A DNA stretch of 64,000 bases, from assembly GCF_014062345.1 (NCBI RefSeq), contig NZ_JACGLS010000004.1, forward strand, positions 62,001-126,000, given 5' to 3'. The translations under genes were made by a program, and so were the position numbers. The first letter of the stretch is position 1, and the number at the start of each line of letters is the position of its first letter. Origin of the DNA: Tenacibaculum pelagium. Its GTDB lineage: Bacteria > Bacteroidota > Bacteroidia > Flavobacteriales > Flavobacteriaceae. Below, piece by piece: positions 33,439-42,068 of this stretch. Below the pieces are notes generated by a model. The model had not been told where the DNA came from, ran no database searches, and saw only the letters and a program-made list of their open reading frames with translations.

Positions 33439-34305
33439 TTAAGTGTTTTTAAGAATGTATATGAGTGAAGAATACTCTTTTGTTCTTTTTGCTTTTATAT
33501 TTGATACTAATCCTCTATAAAATGCATGAAATGGTCTTGATTTTCTTGTTTTGTATTTTTCTGATAATAGTGAAACATAAAATGAATCAAATTTCATCGG
33601 AAGTATTTTTTCTACTTTCATTTCTACAGATGAAAATATTTTTTCTATTGATGTTTTAGAAAAGTGCCAAAGATGTCTCGGTACATCATAAGCTGCCCAA
33701 AACTCTTTATAGTGTTTTGCATCATAACTTTTATAGTTCGGAACTGCAATTATTAAAACACCATTTGGTTTTATTAATTCTTTAAGCACTTGAGTATATT
33801 CTATTAAATTAGGAATGTGTTCTAAAACATGCCATAAAGTAATAACATCAAATTTAGTTTCTTTAATTTCTGAAATATCTTCTTTTAAAATAATATTTTT
33901 TTTACTTGCAATTTCTCGTGCTTTTAAAGAAGGTTCAATTCCGTTAATTTTCCAGCTATTGTTTTTACAAACATTTAAAAAATCACCTGTACCAGCACCA
34001 ACATCTAAAATTGTTTTTTCATCAGTATTAAACGAGTTGATTAGTTTTAGTTTCTTTTTTAAAGTATAGTTTTTTACTAATTGGTATACTTTATCAAAAA
34101 GTGTTTTTTTACTATCGGTATGAGAAATATATGAATCACTCAAATAATAATTCTCCAAATTAGTTGGAACAGGAGAGGTAATTAACATATCATATTCTTC
34201 ATTAATCATTACCTCATAACTTTCATTCGATACTGTATGATCGATACAGTTTAAAAATGGTTTTAAGTTTTTGTATAACCCCTTTTCTTTTTTCAACTCC
34301 TTCAT
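33439..34305 (-). CDS. Class I SAM-dependent methyltransferase
   Basis: A 288 aa methyltransferase of the UbiE/COQ5-like Methyltransf_23 type. The SAM-binding motif ILDVGAGTGDFLNVC is near residues 100-114, with motif II WHVLEHIPN near 160. The last ~90 residues lack motifs. Substrate unknown. The chosen ATG at 34305 avoids a longer reading (34332) that would begin inside the parS-like site. It lies about 109 nt downstream of mnmG with a hairpin between them. In relatives, a methyltransferase of this kind often follows mnmG. Confidence 0.85.
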   Translation of the reverse strand: MKELKKEKGLYKNLKPFLNCIDHTVSNESYEVMINEEYDMLITSPVPTNLENYYLSDSYISHTDSKKTLFDKVYQLVKNYTLKKKLKLINSFNTDEKTILDVGAGTGDFLNVCKNNSWKINGIEPSLKAREIASKKNIILKEDISEIKETKFDVITLWHVLEHIPNLIEYTQVLKELIKPNGVLIIAVPNYKSYDAKHYKEFWAAYDVPRHLWHFSKTSIEKIFSSVEMKVEKILPMKFDSFYVSLLSEKYKTRKSRPFHAFYRGLVSNIKAKRTKEYSSLIYILKNT

Positions 34306-34315
34306 TTTTATGTTA

Positions 34316-34331
34316 TGTTCCACGAGGAACA
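34316..34331. promoter_or_regulatory. parS-like site 1
   Basis: TGTTCCACGAGGAACA, 15 of 16 bases equal to the palindrome TGTTCCACGTGGAACA (canonical parS is TGTTnCACGTGnAACA). It lies upstream of the methyltransferase start and overlaps the longer possible reading frame. Confidence 0.6.
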
Positions 34332-34359
34332 TTTTTTAATTTCGATGCAATATTACATA

Positions 34360-34397
34360 AAAAAGAAAAAGGTTCCACATGGAACCTTTTTCTTTTT
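34360..34397. terminator. Hairpin 3' of mnmG whose apex is parS-like site 2
   Basis: Perfect 18-bp arms (34360-34377 and 34380-34397) around CA. The core GGTTCCACATGGAACC (34371-34386) fits the parS pattern except for the central CATG. It ends in T/C-rich arms, so it can act as terminator for mnmG on the minus strand. Confidence 0.65.
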
Positions 34398-34414
34398 ATT
34401 AAATTTATTTAAAA

Positions 34415-36292
34415 CTATCTACCCATATAAACAAGTAGTACAGAAATATCACTAGGAGATACTCCACTTATTCTACTTGCTTGTGAAATAGAAGTTGGTT
34501 GTATTTTAGATAATTTTTCTCTTGCTTCGAATGATAAAGATTTTACCTTATTATAATCAAATGTAGAAGGAATAGGAACATTTTCTAACCTATTTAATTT
34601 ATCAGCATTGTTTCTTTCTTTCTCGATATAACCAGAATATTTTAAATGAATTTCTACTTGCTCAATAATTTCCTGATCGATATTATGTTCTTTAATGTAA
34701 GTGTCTAATTTTTCTATAGAAGTAAAATCATTAAAAGATAGTTGAGGTCTAGAAGCTATTTTAATTAACTTCATAGATTGATTGATAGTAGAAAGGTTTT
34801 TACTTTCTAAAATAGGATTTATCTCTTCTTTTTTAACACTTAAATTATTTAAGAACTTAATTAGCTCTTCAGTTTTCGTTCTCTTCTCTTCTACTCTATC
34901 CATTCTTTCTTGAGAAGCTAAACCTAGTTTAAATGATTTTTCTGTTAAACGTAAATCAGCATTATCTTGTCTTAATAGTGTTCTATATTCAGCACGAGAA
35001 GTAAACATTCTATATGGTTCTTCTGTTCCTTTAGTAATTAAATCATCAATTAAAACTCCAATATAAGCTTCGCTTCTTTTTAAAATAAACGATTCTTTTT
35101 CTTGAGTTTTTAATGCAGCATTTACACCAGCCATTAATCCTTGAGCAGCTGCTTCTTCATAACCAGTAGTTCCGTTTATTTGCCCTGCAAAAAATAAATT
35201 TTCAATTAGCTTTGTTTCTAAGTTGTGTTTTAATTGTGTTGGTGGAAAATAATCGTATTCTATAGCATAACCATATCGTAAGAACTTTACATTTTCAAAA
35301 CCTGCAATTGAACGAATTGCTTTGTCTTGAATATCTTCTGGTAATGATGTAGAAAAACCATTTACATAAATTTCTACTGTAGTCCATCCTTCTGGTTCTA
35401 CAAAAACTTGATGACGTTCTTTTTCTGCAAAACGATTTATTTTATCTTCAACAGAAGGACAGTATCTTGGACCAGTAGATTTGATTCTACCATTAAACAT
35501 TGGAGAACGATCAAACCCTTCACGAAGTAAATCATGTACTTCTGGATTGGTGTATGTTAGGTAACAAGAACGTTGTTTAGTTAATGTTTTTGTTATAGGT
35601 AAATAAGAAAACTTTTCAGGATTATCATCACCTGGTTGCTCTGTCATTTTAGAATAATCTAAAGAACGACCATCAACCCTTGGAGGGGTTCCAGTTTTCA
35701 TTCTTCCAGATTCAAAACCTTTTGCAACTAAGTCTTCTGTAATTCCTGTTGAAGCACCTTCTCCTGCTCTACCACCACCAAATGTTTTTTCTCCAATATG
35801 AATTAATCCATTTAAAAAAGTTCCTGCAGTTACGATAACAGTTTTTGCTTTTATTTCTAAACCAAGAACTGTTTTTACACCAACAATTTTATCTCCGTCA
35901 AACAATAATCCGTTTACTGAATCTTGATAGAAATCTAAATTTTCGGTTTGCTCTAACATCGTTCTCCAACACTCTGCAAATTGCATTCTGTCAGATTGTG
36001 CTCTTGGACTCCACATTGCTGGTCCTTTCGATTTGTTAAGCATCTTAAATTGTATAGCAGTCTTGTCGGTAACAATTCCACTATAACCTCCTAAGGCATC
36101 TATTTCACGAACTATTTGCCCTTTTGCAATTCCACCCATAGCAGGATTACAACTCATCTGAGCAATGTTTTGTAAGTTCATTGTAATTAATAAAGTGTGT
36201 GCTCCCATGTTGGCACTTGCCGCTGCAGCTTCACTACCAGCATGACCACCTCCTACTACAATTACATCGTATGTTGTATTAAATAAACTCAT
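34415..36292 (-). CDS. mnmG: tRNA uridine-5-carboxymethylaminomethyl modification enzyme MnmG (GidA)
   Basis: A 625 aa FAD enzyme that with MnmE (elsewhere) makes cmnm5U at wobble position 34 of tRNAs. The FAD motif VIVVGGGHAGSEAA is at residues 10-23, followed by CNPAMGGIAKG, and GEKTFGGGRAGEGAS with the FAD loop. The C-terminal helical domain with EVEIHLKYSGYIEKE is complete. Next to it on the same strand: ybeY (28 nt gap holding a parS-like site) and DUF4175. gidA is a classical neighbour of bacterial origins and par loci (family knowledge). Confidence 0.97.
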   Translation of the reverse strand: MSLFNTTYDVIVVGGGHAGSEAAAASANMGAHTLLITMNLQNIAQMSCNPAMGGIAKGQIVREIDALGGYSGIVTDKTAIQFKMLNKSKGPAMWSPRAQSDRMQFAECWRTMLEQTENLDFYQDSVNGLLFDGDKIVGVKTVLGLEIKAKTVIVTAGTFLNGLIHIGEKTFGGGRAGEGASTGITEDLVAKGFESGRMKTGTPPRVDGRSLDYSKMTEQPGDDNPEKFSYLPITKTLTKQRSCYLTYTNPEVHDLLREGFDRSPMFNGRIKSTGPRYCPSVEDKINRFAEKERHQVFVEPEGWTTVEIYVNGFSTSLPEDIQDKAIRSIAGFENVKFLRYGYAIEYDYFPPTQLKHNLETKLIENLFFAGQINGTTGYEEAAAQGLMAGVNAALKTQEKESFILKRSEAYIGVLIDDLITKGTEEPYRMFTSRAEYRTLLRQDNADLRLTEKSFKLGLASQERMDRVEEKRTKTEELIKFLNNLSVKKEEINPILESKNLSTINQSMKLIKIASRPQLSFNDFTSIEKLDTYIKEHNIDQEIIEQVEIHLKYSGYIEKERNNADKLNRLENVPIPSTFDYNKVKSLSFEAREKLSKIQPTSISQASRISGVSPSDISVLLVYMGR

Positions 36293-36303
36293 TTTATTAA
36301 TTC

Positions 36304-36319
36304 GGTTCCACGTGGAACT
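36304..36319. promoter_or_regulatory. parS-like site 3, perfect 14-bp palindromic core
   Basis: GTTCCACGTGGAAC at 36305-36318 inside GGTTCCACGTGGAACT; matches the parS core GTTnCACGTGnAAC exactly. It fills the 28 nt gap between ybeY and mnmG. Confidence 0.7.
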
Positions 36320-36320
36320 T

Positions 36321-36737
36321 TTAGTTTTTATTTAAAATATTTAAACAAGTATTTTCTTTTTCTCGCATCACTTGCTTCTCTTCTTCGGTCTTGTCTTTAT
36401 ACTTCATATAGTGTAATATTCCGTGAATAATAACACGGTGTAATTCGTTTTCGAATGAAGTATTAAACTCTTTAGCATTCTCTTTAACTCTATCAACAGA
36501 AATAAAAATATCACCTCCAACTAACTTACCCAAAGTATAATCAAAACTGATAATATCTGTTAAGGTATCGTGTTGTAAAAACTCTACATTAATATTATGA
36601 AGATAATCATCATCACAAAAAATATAGTTGATTTCGCCTAATTCAAAGCCTTCTTTTTCTATGCAATTTTGAATCCAATTAGCAGTTTTATCTTCGCTTT
36701 CTAACTGAAAATCTATTTCATAATTAAATGCAATCAT
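36321..36737 (-). CDS. ybeY: Endoribonuclease YbeY (rRNA maturation)
   Basis: A 138 aa zinc-dependent endoribonuclease needed for 16S rRNA 3'-end processing and ribosome quality control. The zinc motif HGILHYMKYKD near residues 110-120 keeps the first two His (H-x3-H) while the third ligand position is Asp, a form I recall from other Bacteroidota. The TDIISFDY segment is conserved. Part of the cluster DUF4175-ybeY-mnmG. Confidence 0.92.
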   Translation of the reverse strand: MIAFNYEIDFQLESEDKTANWIQNCIEKEGFELGEINYIFCDDDYLHNINVEFLQHDTLTDIISFDYTLGKLVGGDIFISVDRVKENAKEFNTSFENELHRVIIHGILHYMKYKDKTEEEKQVMREKENTCLNILNKN

Positions 36738-36765
36738 TCTCTATGTATCAGGATATTTTAATTTA

Positions 36766-36788
36766 TAACACTAAATTTAAAAGTGTTA
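36766..36788. repeat. Inverted repeat between DUF4175 and ybeY
   Basis: TAACACT (36766-36772) and AGTGTTA (36782-36788) with a 9 nt loop, overlapping the DUF4175 stop; it may fine-tune the ratio of the two products. Confidence 0.4.
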
Positions 36789-39700
36789 CTCTTTGTTTTT
36801 AGGAAGGCTAAAATATTCTTGCACCTTCTTTTTGTAATTTCGGCGCAAAGGTAGTGATTGTCTGTTTAATATCTCAGTTTGGTTATAAAACAGCTTTTTA
36901 AACTTTAGTTCTTTTGTAGTATTGTTATGATACTCTTGTAAATTGGTAGTCGATTTTCGTTTTTTATCCTGATTTTGTTCAAAAGTAGCCTTGTCTAATT
37001 TTAGTAATTCGTAGTTTAATTGCTGCATTCTATTAATGCTTTGTTGCGTAAAACCTTTTTCTAAAATTTCATTTTCTAACTGTTCCATTTCTTTTAAAGC
37101 TTTTTTAGCTTTTCCAGAACCATCTTTTCCTCGTTTAATTGCGTCTTCTAATTGTTGTCTCAACTCAGATTGTTCTTTATAAATCTGATATAATTCACCG
37201 TTTAAATCTTCACTTTGCTCTCCTCCTTTTCCTTCTTTTTCACCTTTCTTTTTTCCGTCCTTTCCATCTTTAGGCTTTCCTTGATTTTTCTTTTGCATTC
37301 CATCTTTCATTTTATCCATCAATTCTTTTTGCTTTTGAATAATATCTGGTAAGCTAAAAGACTTTCCTTTACCCTTACCTTTTCCACTACCAGGTTTAGG
37401 GTTTTGCATAGCATCTAATGCATTACTTAACATATCTGCTAAGGTATTAGCAGAAGTCATTACATAACGTTGATTAGATATACCATTCTGAAAATGATTG
37501 TCTGCAAAATTCTCTAAAGATTGGTTTAAGTTATAATGTGCTTGCGCTAAATGATCTTGAACTTTAGAAGAAATTTTAGGAACTTTTATCGATAATACAA
37601 ACAAGCTATCATCAATATGTTCGAAGTAAGTTTTAAGTACATGTTGTTTTTGCAGATTCTTACCAAAATTTGGATGAGCAGAGTTACTTGAAGAAAACAC
37701 ATTCATTAATGCTTCTTGATCAAAAGAAAAAGTAATTAAGTTTTCAAGAATCTGACGCATACCTTCCATATTCTCTTCTTCCATTTCGGCAGACATCGAT
37801 TGCATAGATTCTTGCATTTTCTGACTCATTTCTTGCATCTTTTTTGATGCTTTCTTCTGGTTTTGTTTTGCTTCAGATTGCTTTTTACTATCTAAATTTT
37901 CTTCTGATTTGTTTAGTTCTTCTTGAGTTTCTTTCTTTAAATCCTCCATAGAAGGTAAATCCATGGGAGATTTTAAATCTTCATTGTCTTTTTTCAAATC
38001 ATCAAGTTCCTTTTTTACTTCTTGAAACTCTTTATTTATTTTATTTTGCTCCTCTTTACTGGTTTCTTTTTTACTTAAATCTTCTTGTTTTTTTGACAGT
38101 TCGTTTAAATTATCAGCAATCTTGTTCATTTTTTGTTCAACATAAAAACGCTTCGTCATTTCTAAAATACGTTCTAAACTTCTTTCTTGTTGCTTATTTT
38201 GTTGTGCTAACTCTTTAGTTTTTTTAAGTAAATCTTCTCTATTAAGTTTTTCTGCTAACTTTTTAAGTTCGTCTAATAACTTTTGTTGTTTTTCTAACTT
38301 CTTAAGTTCTTCTATTCGCTTTTTTAAATCTTCTTTTTTCTCTTGTAAACTTTCATTTTTTTCTTTTTTCTCCGAAAAATTTTCTTGTAATTTATTGGTT
38401 TGACGCTGCATCATTTGTTGATACTGTTCTTGACGCTTAATTACATTTTTAATTTTTTTCTGATCATTCCAGTTTACGTTCTTTTTGTTTTGAAGCTCGA
38501 ACTGAATTTTCTCTAAATCTTTCTTACTATTTTGTTGTTTGTCTAAAGAATTTTCAATGTTTTGAATATAGTTTTTCTGCTCTAGTAATAACTCATTTTC
38601 AATTTCATTTTCTGATTTTTGACGATACGAAAACTTATTACTCACCGTTTTTTTACTTCCATTAACTACATCATTATCATATACCTGAAAATATAGCTCA
38701 TAATCAACACCTTCTTTAAGATTTAAACCATTAGGAAACTCATAATAAAATGTTTGAATAGCTTCTTTATTTATTTTAATTAACTGATTATTAGTACTTT
38801 GACTGTTGTTTTTATCGTAATACACCAATTCTAATTTCTTAAAACCGTAGTCATCAGCAATTTGTCCAACGAACTGTGCATTTCCTCGTGAAATGCTATC
38901 TATATTAGAATTTACATTAATGGTTGGGTATTCATCTTTTATAACATCAATAGAAAATTGTAATTGTTCGTAATCTTTTAAATTCTGATTAGAAGTACTA
39001 ATCTGATAGTTTAAATTTTGGTATACTTGCTTTTGATGTTGAAATTCATCAGCGTTTATTTTCTTAAAAAAAGTCTTTTTTTCTTGCTGAATAAAACTAA
39101 CGGTATCAGTTTCAGATGTTTTTACGACCCACTGCACCGTGGTTCCTTGTGGAACCGTTAAATTACCTGCGTTACTAATAGTTTCGTTTTGTTTTTTAGT
39201 ATAACGAGGATATTTTAAATTCAAAGAAATAGTTTGAATCGAAGGTGTATTTATCACATCAATTTTATATTCTTGAGAGGTTACACCATTTGCACTAGCA
39301 AAAAAAGTAATTGGTTTTTGCACTTCAGAAAAGGTAAAAGAAAACAGCCCATTTCCTTCATTTTCAAAGTAATATTGTTGGTTGTTAAAATGAACTTTTG
39401 CTTCTTGTGGAACAATTTCTCCAGTAGTTTGTACATATACCGTAATATCTTTTCCTTTAATTACTTTTAAATTTTTAGCAGTTAAATTAAAATAAAAAGG
39501 AGCTGGTGGTGTATAAGCAATATTATGATTTACAACACGATTTAAACTTTCAGATAACTTGTTGGATGTACCAGTAAGAAAAGAGAATAACCATATAAAC
39601 AAAGGGATTAAAGCATATTTTAAATACTTTTTATTTTTAGTAAAATCTATTGCTTTATTAAAATATATAGGTTGTAATTCCTCCGACTTTTGTTCAATAC

Positions 39701-40079
39701 TGGCTAATAATAAATCCGATTGTTGATTGTTTTGTTGTAACTGTAATACATTTAAAAGCTTGTCTTTTACTTCAGGAAAATGATTACCTATAATTTTTGA
39801 AGCTTCTTCGAACGATATTCCTTGCTGTAACCCCAAAATCTTAAAAACAGGAAAACAGATAAAACGAAAAAATAAAAACAATTCAACAACAATAAAACTC
39901 CAAAATAAAACGGTTCTGGCAGTAGGTTGTAACCATAAAAAATATTCTATAAATAAGGTGAAAAATAAATATATTAATCCTAAAGAAATAAATAAAATAC
40001 TCCCTTTTATCAGCTCATTCGTGTAATATTTCTTACTAAATTGCTGTAATTTTTGCTCTATTTTGTTAAAAATTGCCAT
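36786..40079 (-). CDS. Large membrane protein, DUF4175 family
   Basis: A 1097 aa protein. Two transmembrane helices lie at about residues 24-50 and 58-80, a third at about 152-168, followed by a beta-rich region of some 300 residues and a long Lys/Glu/Gln-rich coiled coil (about 490-760), then a Gly/Lys-rich low-complexity stretch (about 900-960) and a C-terminal helical tail. Related proteins are restricted to Bacteroidota and unassigned; the extracytoplasmic beta part and coiled coil suggest an envelope scaffold. First gene of the cluster with ybeY and mnmG. Confidence 0.85.
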   Translation of the reverse strand: MAIFNKIEQKLQQFSKKYYTNELIKGSILFISLGLIYLFFTLFIEYFLWLQPTARTVLFWSFIVVELFLFFRFICFPVFKILGLQQGISFEEASKIIGNHFPEVKDKLLNVLQLQQNNQQSDLLLASIEQKSEELQPIYFNKAIDFTKNKKYLKYALIPLFIWLFSFLTGTSNKLSESLNRVVNHNIAYTPPAPFYFNLTAKNLKVIKGKDITVYVQTTGEIVPQEAKVHFNNQQYYFENEGNGLFSFTFSEVQKPITFFASANGVTSQEYKIDVINTPSIQTISLNLKYPRYTKKQNETISNAGNLTVPQGTTVQWVVKTSETDTVSFIQQEKKTFFKKINADEFQHQKQVYQNLNYQISTSNQNLKDYEQLQFSIDVIKDEYPTINVNSNIDSISRGNAQFVGQIADDYGFKKLELVYYDKNNSQSTNNQLIKINKEAIQTFYYEFPNGLNLKEGVDYELYFQVYDNDVVNGSKKTVSNKFSYRQKSENEIENELLLEQKNYIQNIENSLDKQQNSKKDLEKIQFELQNKKNVNWNDQKKIKNVIKRQEQYQQMMQRQTNKLQENFSEKKEKNESLQEKKEDLKKRIEELKKLEKQQKLLDELKKLAEKLNREDLLKKTKELAQQNKQQERSLERILEMTKRFYVEQKMNKIADNLNELSKKQEDLSKKETSKEEQNKINKEFQEVKKELDDLKKDNEDLKSPMDLPSMEDLKKETQEELNKSEENLDSKKQSEAKQNQKKASKKMQEMSQKMQESMQSMSAEMEEENMEGMRQILENLITFSFDQEALMNVFSSSNSAHPNFGKNLQKQHVLKTYFEHIDDSLFVLSIKVPKISSKVQDHLAQAHYNLNQSLENFADNHFQNGISNQRYVMTSANTLADMLSNALDAMQNPKPGSGKGKGKGKSFSLPDIIQKQKELMDKMKDGMQKKNQGKPKDGKDGKKKGEKEGKGGEQSEDLNGELYQIYKEQSELRQQLEDAIKRGKDGSGKAKKALKEMEQLENEILEKGFTQQSINRMQQLNYELLKLDKATFEQNQDKKRKSTTNLQEYHNNTTKELKFKKLFYNQTEILNRQSLPLRRNYKKKVQEYFSLPKNKE

Positions 40080-40206
40080 ATCTAGCTATAAAAGTACTAT
40101 TTTTAAAAGAAAGTATTTGTTAAAGATTTCTGTAAGCATTTTTTGCGTCTTACAACTAAACCTTAAAAAACAGAAAATTACTATCGAATAACTAAAAACA
40201 AAAAAG

Positions 40207-41004
40207 ATGAAAAAACTAGCCATTTTAACTCTACTATTTACTTCAGTTAATTTCTTTGCACAAAGTCCGTGGACCAAAAATAAGGACGAAGGGTATGTAC
40301 AATTATCGTATACTACCATTTCTAATTATGATAAACTTTTTGGTAAAGACAACGACATTATCTTACCTAGAAAAATATCAGATAATACACTTCAATTATA
40401 TGGAGAATATGGTCTTACCGATAAAACGACTTTATTAACTGTTTTACCATTAAAAATTTTATCAGGTATTAACGATAAGATTATTGCAGGTAATATTCAG
40501 TTAGGAGTTAAGCATAATTTTTATAATAAAAAATGGTTGATTTCAGGACAATTAAATGTTGAAATGAACATATCAGAATATGATGCAACCTCAGGTTTAC
40601 GATCTGGTTATGATGCATGGACGTTTACGCCGATGGTTTTAGCAGGTAGAGGTTTTGATAGATGGTATATTCAAGCATTTACAGGCGTTGATCTTCGTAC
40701 TAACGATTACAGTAGTAGCTTTAAATTAGGAGGAGAAATGGGGTATAAAGCAATAGATTGGTTATGGATTGCTGGTTTCTTAGATGGTGTAGCTTCTTTA
40801 AAAAATGGAGATATAATGTTACCAGCCGAAAACTTAGCAACTGGTTTATATGTTAACGATCAAAGTTTTGCAGCATTCGGATTAAAATTTATCGGAGAAT
40901 TTAACGATAGCTTCGGAGCAAATATTGGTTTTGGAGGTGCTTTTGCGGGTAGAAGAGTTGCCAAAGCCCCAGCAATAAGTTTTGGATTGTATCAAAAGTT
41001 TTAG
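40207..41004 (+). CDS. Outer membrane beta-barrel protein
   Basis: A 265 aa secreted protein (signal peptide 1-18, ending FFAQ). The mature part shows alternating hydrophobic/aromatic strands typical of a beta barrel (YVQLSYTTI, TLQLYGEYGL, WLISGQLNVEM, FTPMVLAGRGF, YIQAFTGVDLR) and a C-terminal strand ending in Phe (ISFGLYQKF), consistent with BAM insertion. No recognised transport motif. Expressed alone, with a terminator at 41026-41050. Confidence 0.8.
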   Translation: MKKLAILTLLFTSVNFFAQSPWTKNKDEGYVQLSYTTISNYDKLFGKDNDIILPRKISDNTLQLYGEYGLTDKTTLLTVLPLKILSGINDKIIAGNIQLGVKHNFYNKKWLISGQLNVEMNISEYDATSGLRSGYDAWTFTPMVLAGRGFDRWYIQAFTGVDLRTNDYSSSFKLGGEMGYKAIDWLWIAGFLDGVASLKNGDIMLPAENLATGLYVNDQSFAAFGLKFIGEFNDSFGANIGFGGAFAGRRVAKAPAISFGLYQKF

Positions 41005-41025
41005 ACTTATAATATTAAATATACT

Positions 41026-41050
41026 AAAGCGAGCATTTGCTCGCTTTTTT
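41026..41050 (+). terminator. Rho-independent terminator
   Basis: AAAGCGAGC/GCTCGCTTT around loop ATTT with T run. Confidence 0.85.
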
Positions 41051-41084
41051 TATGTAAAAATTTATGGTTTTCCCATATTTATTT

Positions 41085-41122
41085 TACGGTTTTTTCAAAG
41101 TATATATGTTTTTAACTGTTTA
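41085..41122 (+). promoter_or_regulatory. Upstream element of GG-peptide 1
   Basis: A 38 nt stretch starting TACGGTTTTT and ending TTTTTAACTGTTTA. The same-length stretch at 41750-41787 before peptide 3 has most bases identical, including TTTTTAACT.TTTA. Distance to the ATG is 26 nt here and 27 nt there. No clean TAnnTTTG is present. Confidence 0.55.
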
Positions 41123-41148
41123 ATTTTAAACAACTTAAAACTTATAGT

Positions 41149-41334
41149 ATGCTTAAAAAAATTTCAAACTTAGGAATTAGCCTAAACAAAACAGAACAAA
41201 AATCTATCAATGGTGGTTTTGGTGGAGGAACTATGCAATGCGCTACAAATAGCGATTGTGATATTCTTAATTCTTATCCAGGTATGGAACATGAACGTTT
41301 CTTTTGCTTCTGGGGTTATTGTCAAATATCTTAA
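41149..41334 (+). CDS. GG-leader cysteine-rich peptide precursor 1 (bacteriocin-like)
   Basis: A 61 aa precursor. The leader (residues 1-23: MLKKISNLGISLNKTEQKSI then NGG) ends in a double-glycine site for a C39-type peptidase. The core of 38 residues contains four Cys (QC, DC, FC, YC) that could pair as two disulfides, and a Gly-rich start. The leader matches the two following peptides (I/L-S-x-x-G, Q-K/Q-x-I-x-GG). No C39 transporter, lanthionine or other modifying enzyme lies in the window, so these are most likely disulfide-type or orphan RiPP precursors. Co-transcribed with peptide 2. Confidence 0.75.
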   Translation: MLKKISNLGISLNKTEQKSINGGFGGGTMQCATNSDCDILNSYPGMEHERFFCFWGYCQIS

Positions 41335-41345
41335 AAACTTATATT

Positions 41346-41522
41346 ATGTTTAAAAATATTTCAAGTATTGGGTCTACATTAAGTAAGAATGACCAAAAAT
41401 TGATTCAAGGAGGTGCTCCGTTTATTTGTTCGGTTTGTGTAGATTTTTGTAGATCGCAAAATTTTCAAACTAAAGAAGAGTTTAGTGCTTGTTTTTATGA
41501 TTGTAAACAAGATCTATGTTAA
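41346..41522 (+). CDS. GG-leader cysteine-rich peptide precursor 2 (bacteriocin-like)
   Basis: A 58 aa precursor. Leader MFKNISSIGSTLSKNDQK then LIQGG (residues 1-23), core of 35 residues with six Cys (three in IC..VC...FC, three near the C-terminus AC...DC....LC), an arrangement suggesting three disulfides. The ATG at 41346 is chosen because it begins the conserved leader; the frame extends upstream into peptide 1. It starts 11 nt after peptide 1, so the two share one transcript. Confidence 0.75.
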   Translation: MFKNISSIGSTLSKNDQKLIQGGAPFICSVCVDFCRSQNFQTKEEFSACFYDCKQDLC

Positions 41523-41669
41523 AAAATAAGAAGTAGATTTCAGATTATTTTGTATTAGGATTTTTAATCTTACATTTTTTATATATGATAAAAAAATCGT
41601 ATATTTAGTATCTAAATCTTTTTTTAATGGGATGATAAATAAAATTTGTATTTAGTTTAACATCCCCTT

Positions 41670-41697
41670 AATAATGCCCACATTGGTGGGTATTATT
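41670..41697 (+). terminator. Terminator after peptides 1 and 2
   Basis: AATAATGCCCAC and GTGGGTATTATT (one G.U pair), 4 nt loop. The stretch 41523-41814 holds only this hairpin and the peptide 3 upstream element. Confidence 0.6.
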
Positions 41698-41749
41698 ATT
41701 TCTACCATTTATTAATTTTTAGTTAAGTAAGGATTATCCTTACTCTTTT

Positions 41750-41787
41750 TATGGTTTTTAATCAATATAAATATTTTTAACTATTTA
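41750..41787 (+). promoter_or_regulatory. Upstream element of GG-peptide 3 (copy of 41085-41122)
   Basis: TATGGTTTTT...TTTTTAACTATTTA, 38 nt, duplicated from the element before peptide 1; ATG 27 nt downstream. Confidence 0.55.
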
Positions 41788-41814
41788 GATTTGAGAAATT
41801 TAAAAAATCATATT

Positions 41815-41997
41815 ATGTTAAAGAACATTTCAAACGTAGGAAAAGTATTAAAAAAACAAGAACAACAATCTATAAAAGGAGGTTATAATTTAGGGGAATG
41901 CCCACCACAATATAATCACCAGTGTTTTGAAGGAGGACCATTTTATTGTAACATTCATAAATTACCAATTTGTGTTGAATTACCTCATGAAAATTAA
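41815..41997 (+). CDS. GG-leader cysteine-rich peptide precursor 3 (bacteriocin-like)
   Basis: A 60 aa precursor. Leader (1-23) MLKNISNVGKVLKKQEQQSI then KGG, core of 37 residues with four Cys (EC, QC, YC, IC) and His/Pro-rich ends. The core has no similarity to those of peptides 1 and 2 while the leader does, a sign of diversification under selection. The ATG at 41815 starts the conserved leader (an upstream in-frame TTG gives eight further residues that other leaders lack). Own promoter and terminator. Confidence 0.72.
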   Translation: MLKNISNVGKVLKKQEQQSIKGGYNLGECPPQYNHQCFEGGPFYCNIHKLPICVELPHEN

Positions 41998-42025
41998 CAT
42001 ATATAATACGTTTCAGTATTTAATT

Positions 42026-42052
42026 AAAAGCTCTCTTTTGAGAGCTTTTTTT
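42026..42052 (+). terminator. Terminator after peptide 3
   Basis: AAAAGCTCTC/GAGAGCTTTT around loop TTTT with T run. Confidence 0.85.
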
Positions 42053-42068
42053 ATGCTCATATTAAAAC

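Noticed and set aside
33465..34069. Plus-strand hydrophobic frames inside the methyltransferase gene
   Set aside because: Phe/Leu-rich translation is an artefact of A-rich coding sequence on the other strand.
39141..39156. GGTTCCTTGTGGAACC as a fourth parS site
   Set aside because: The central CACGTG is replaced (CTTGTG) and the site is within DUF4175 coding sequence, where codons VPQGT explain it.
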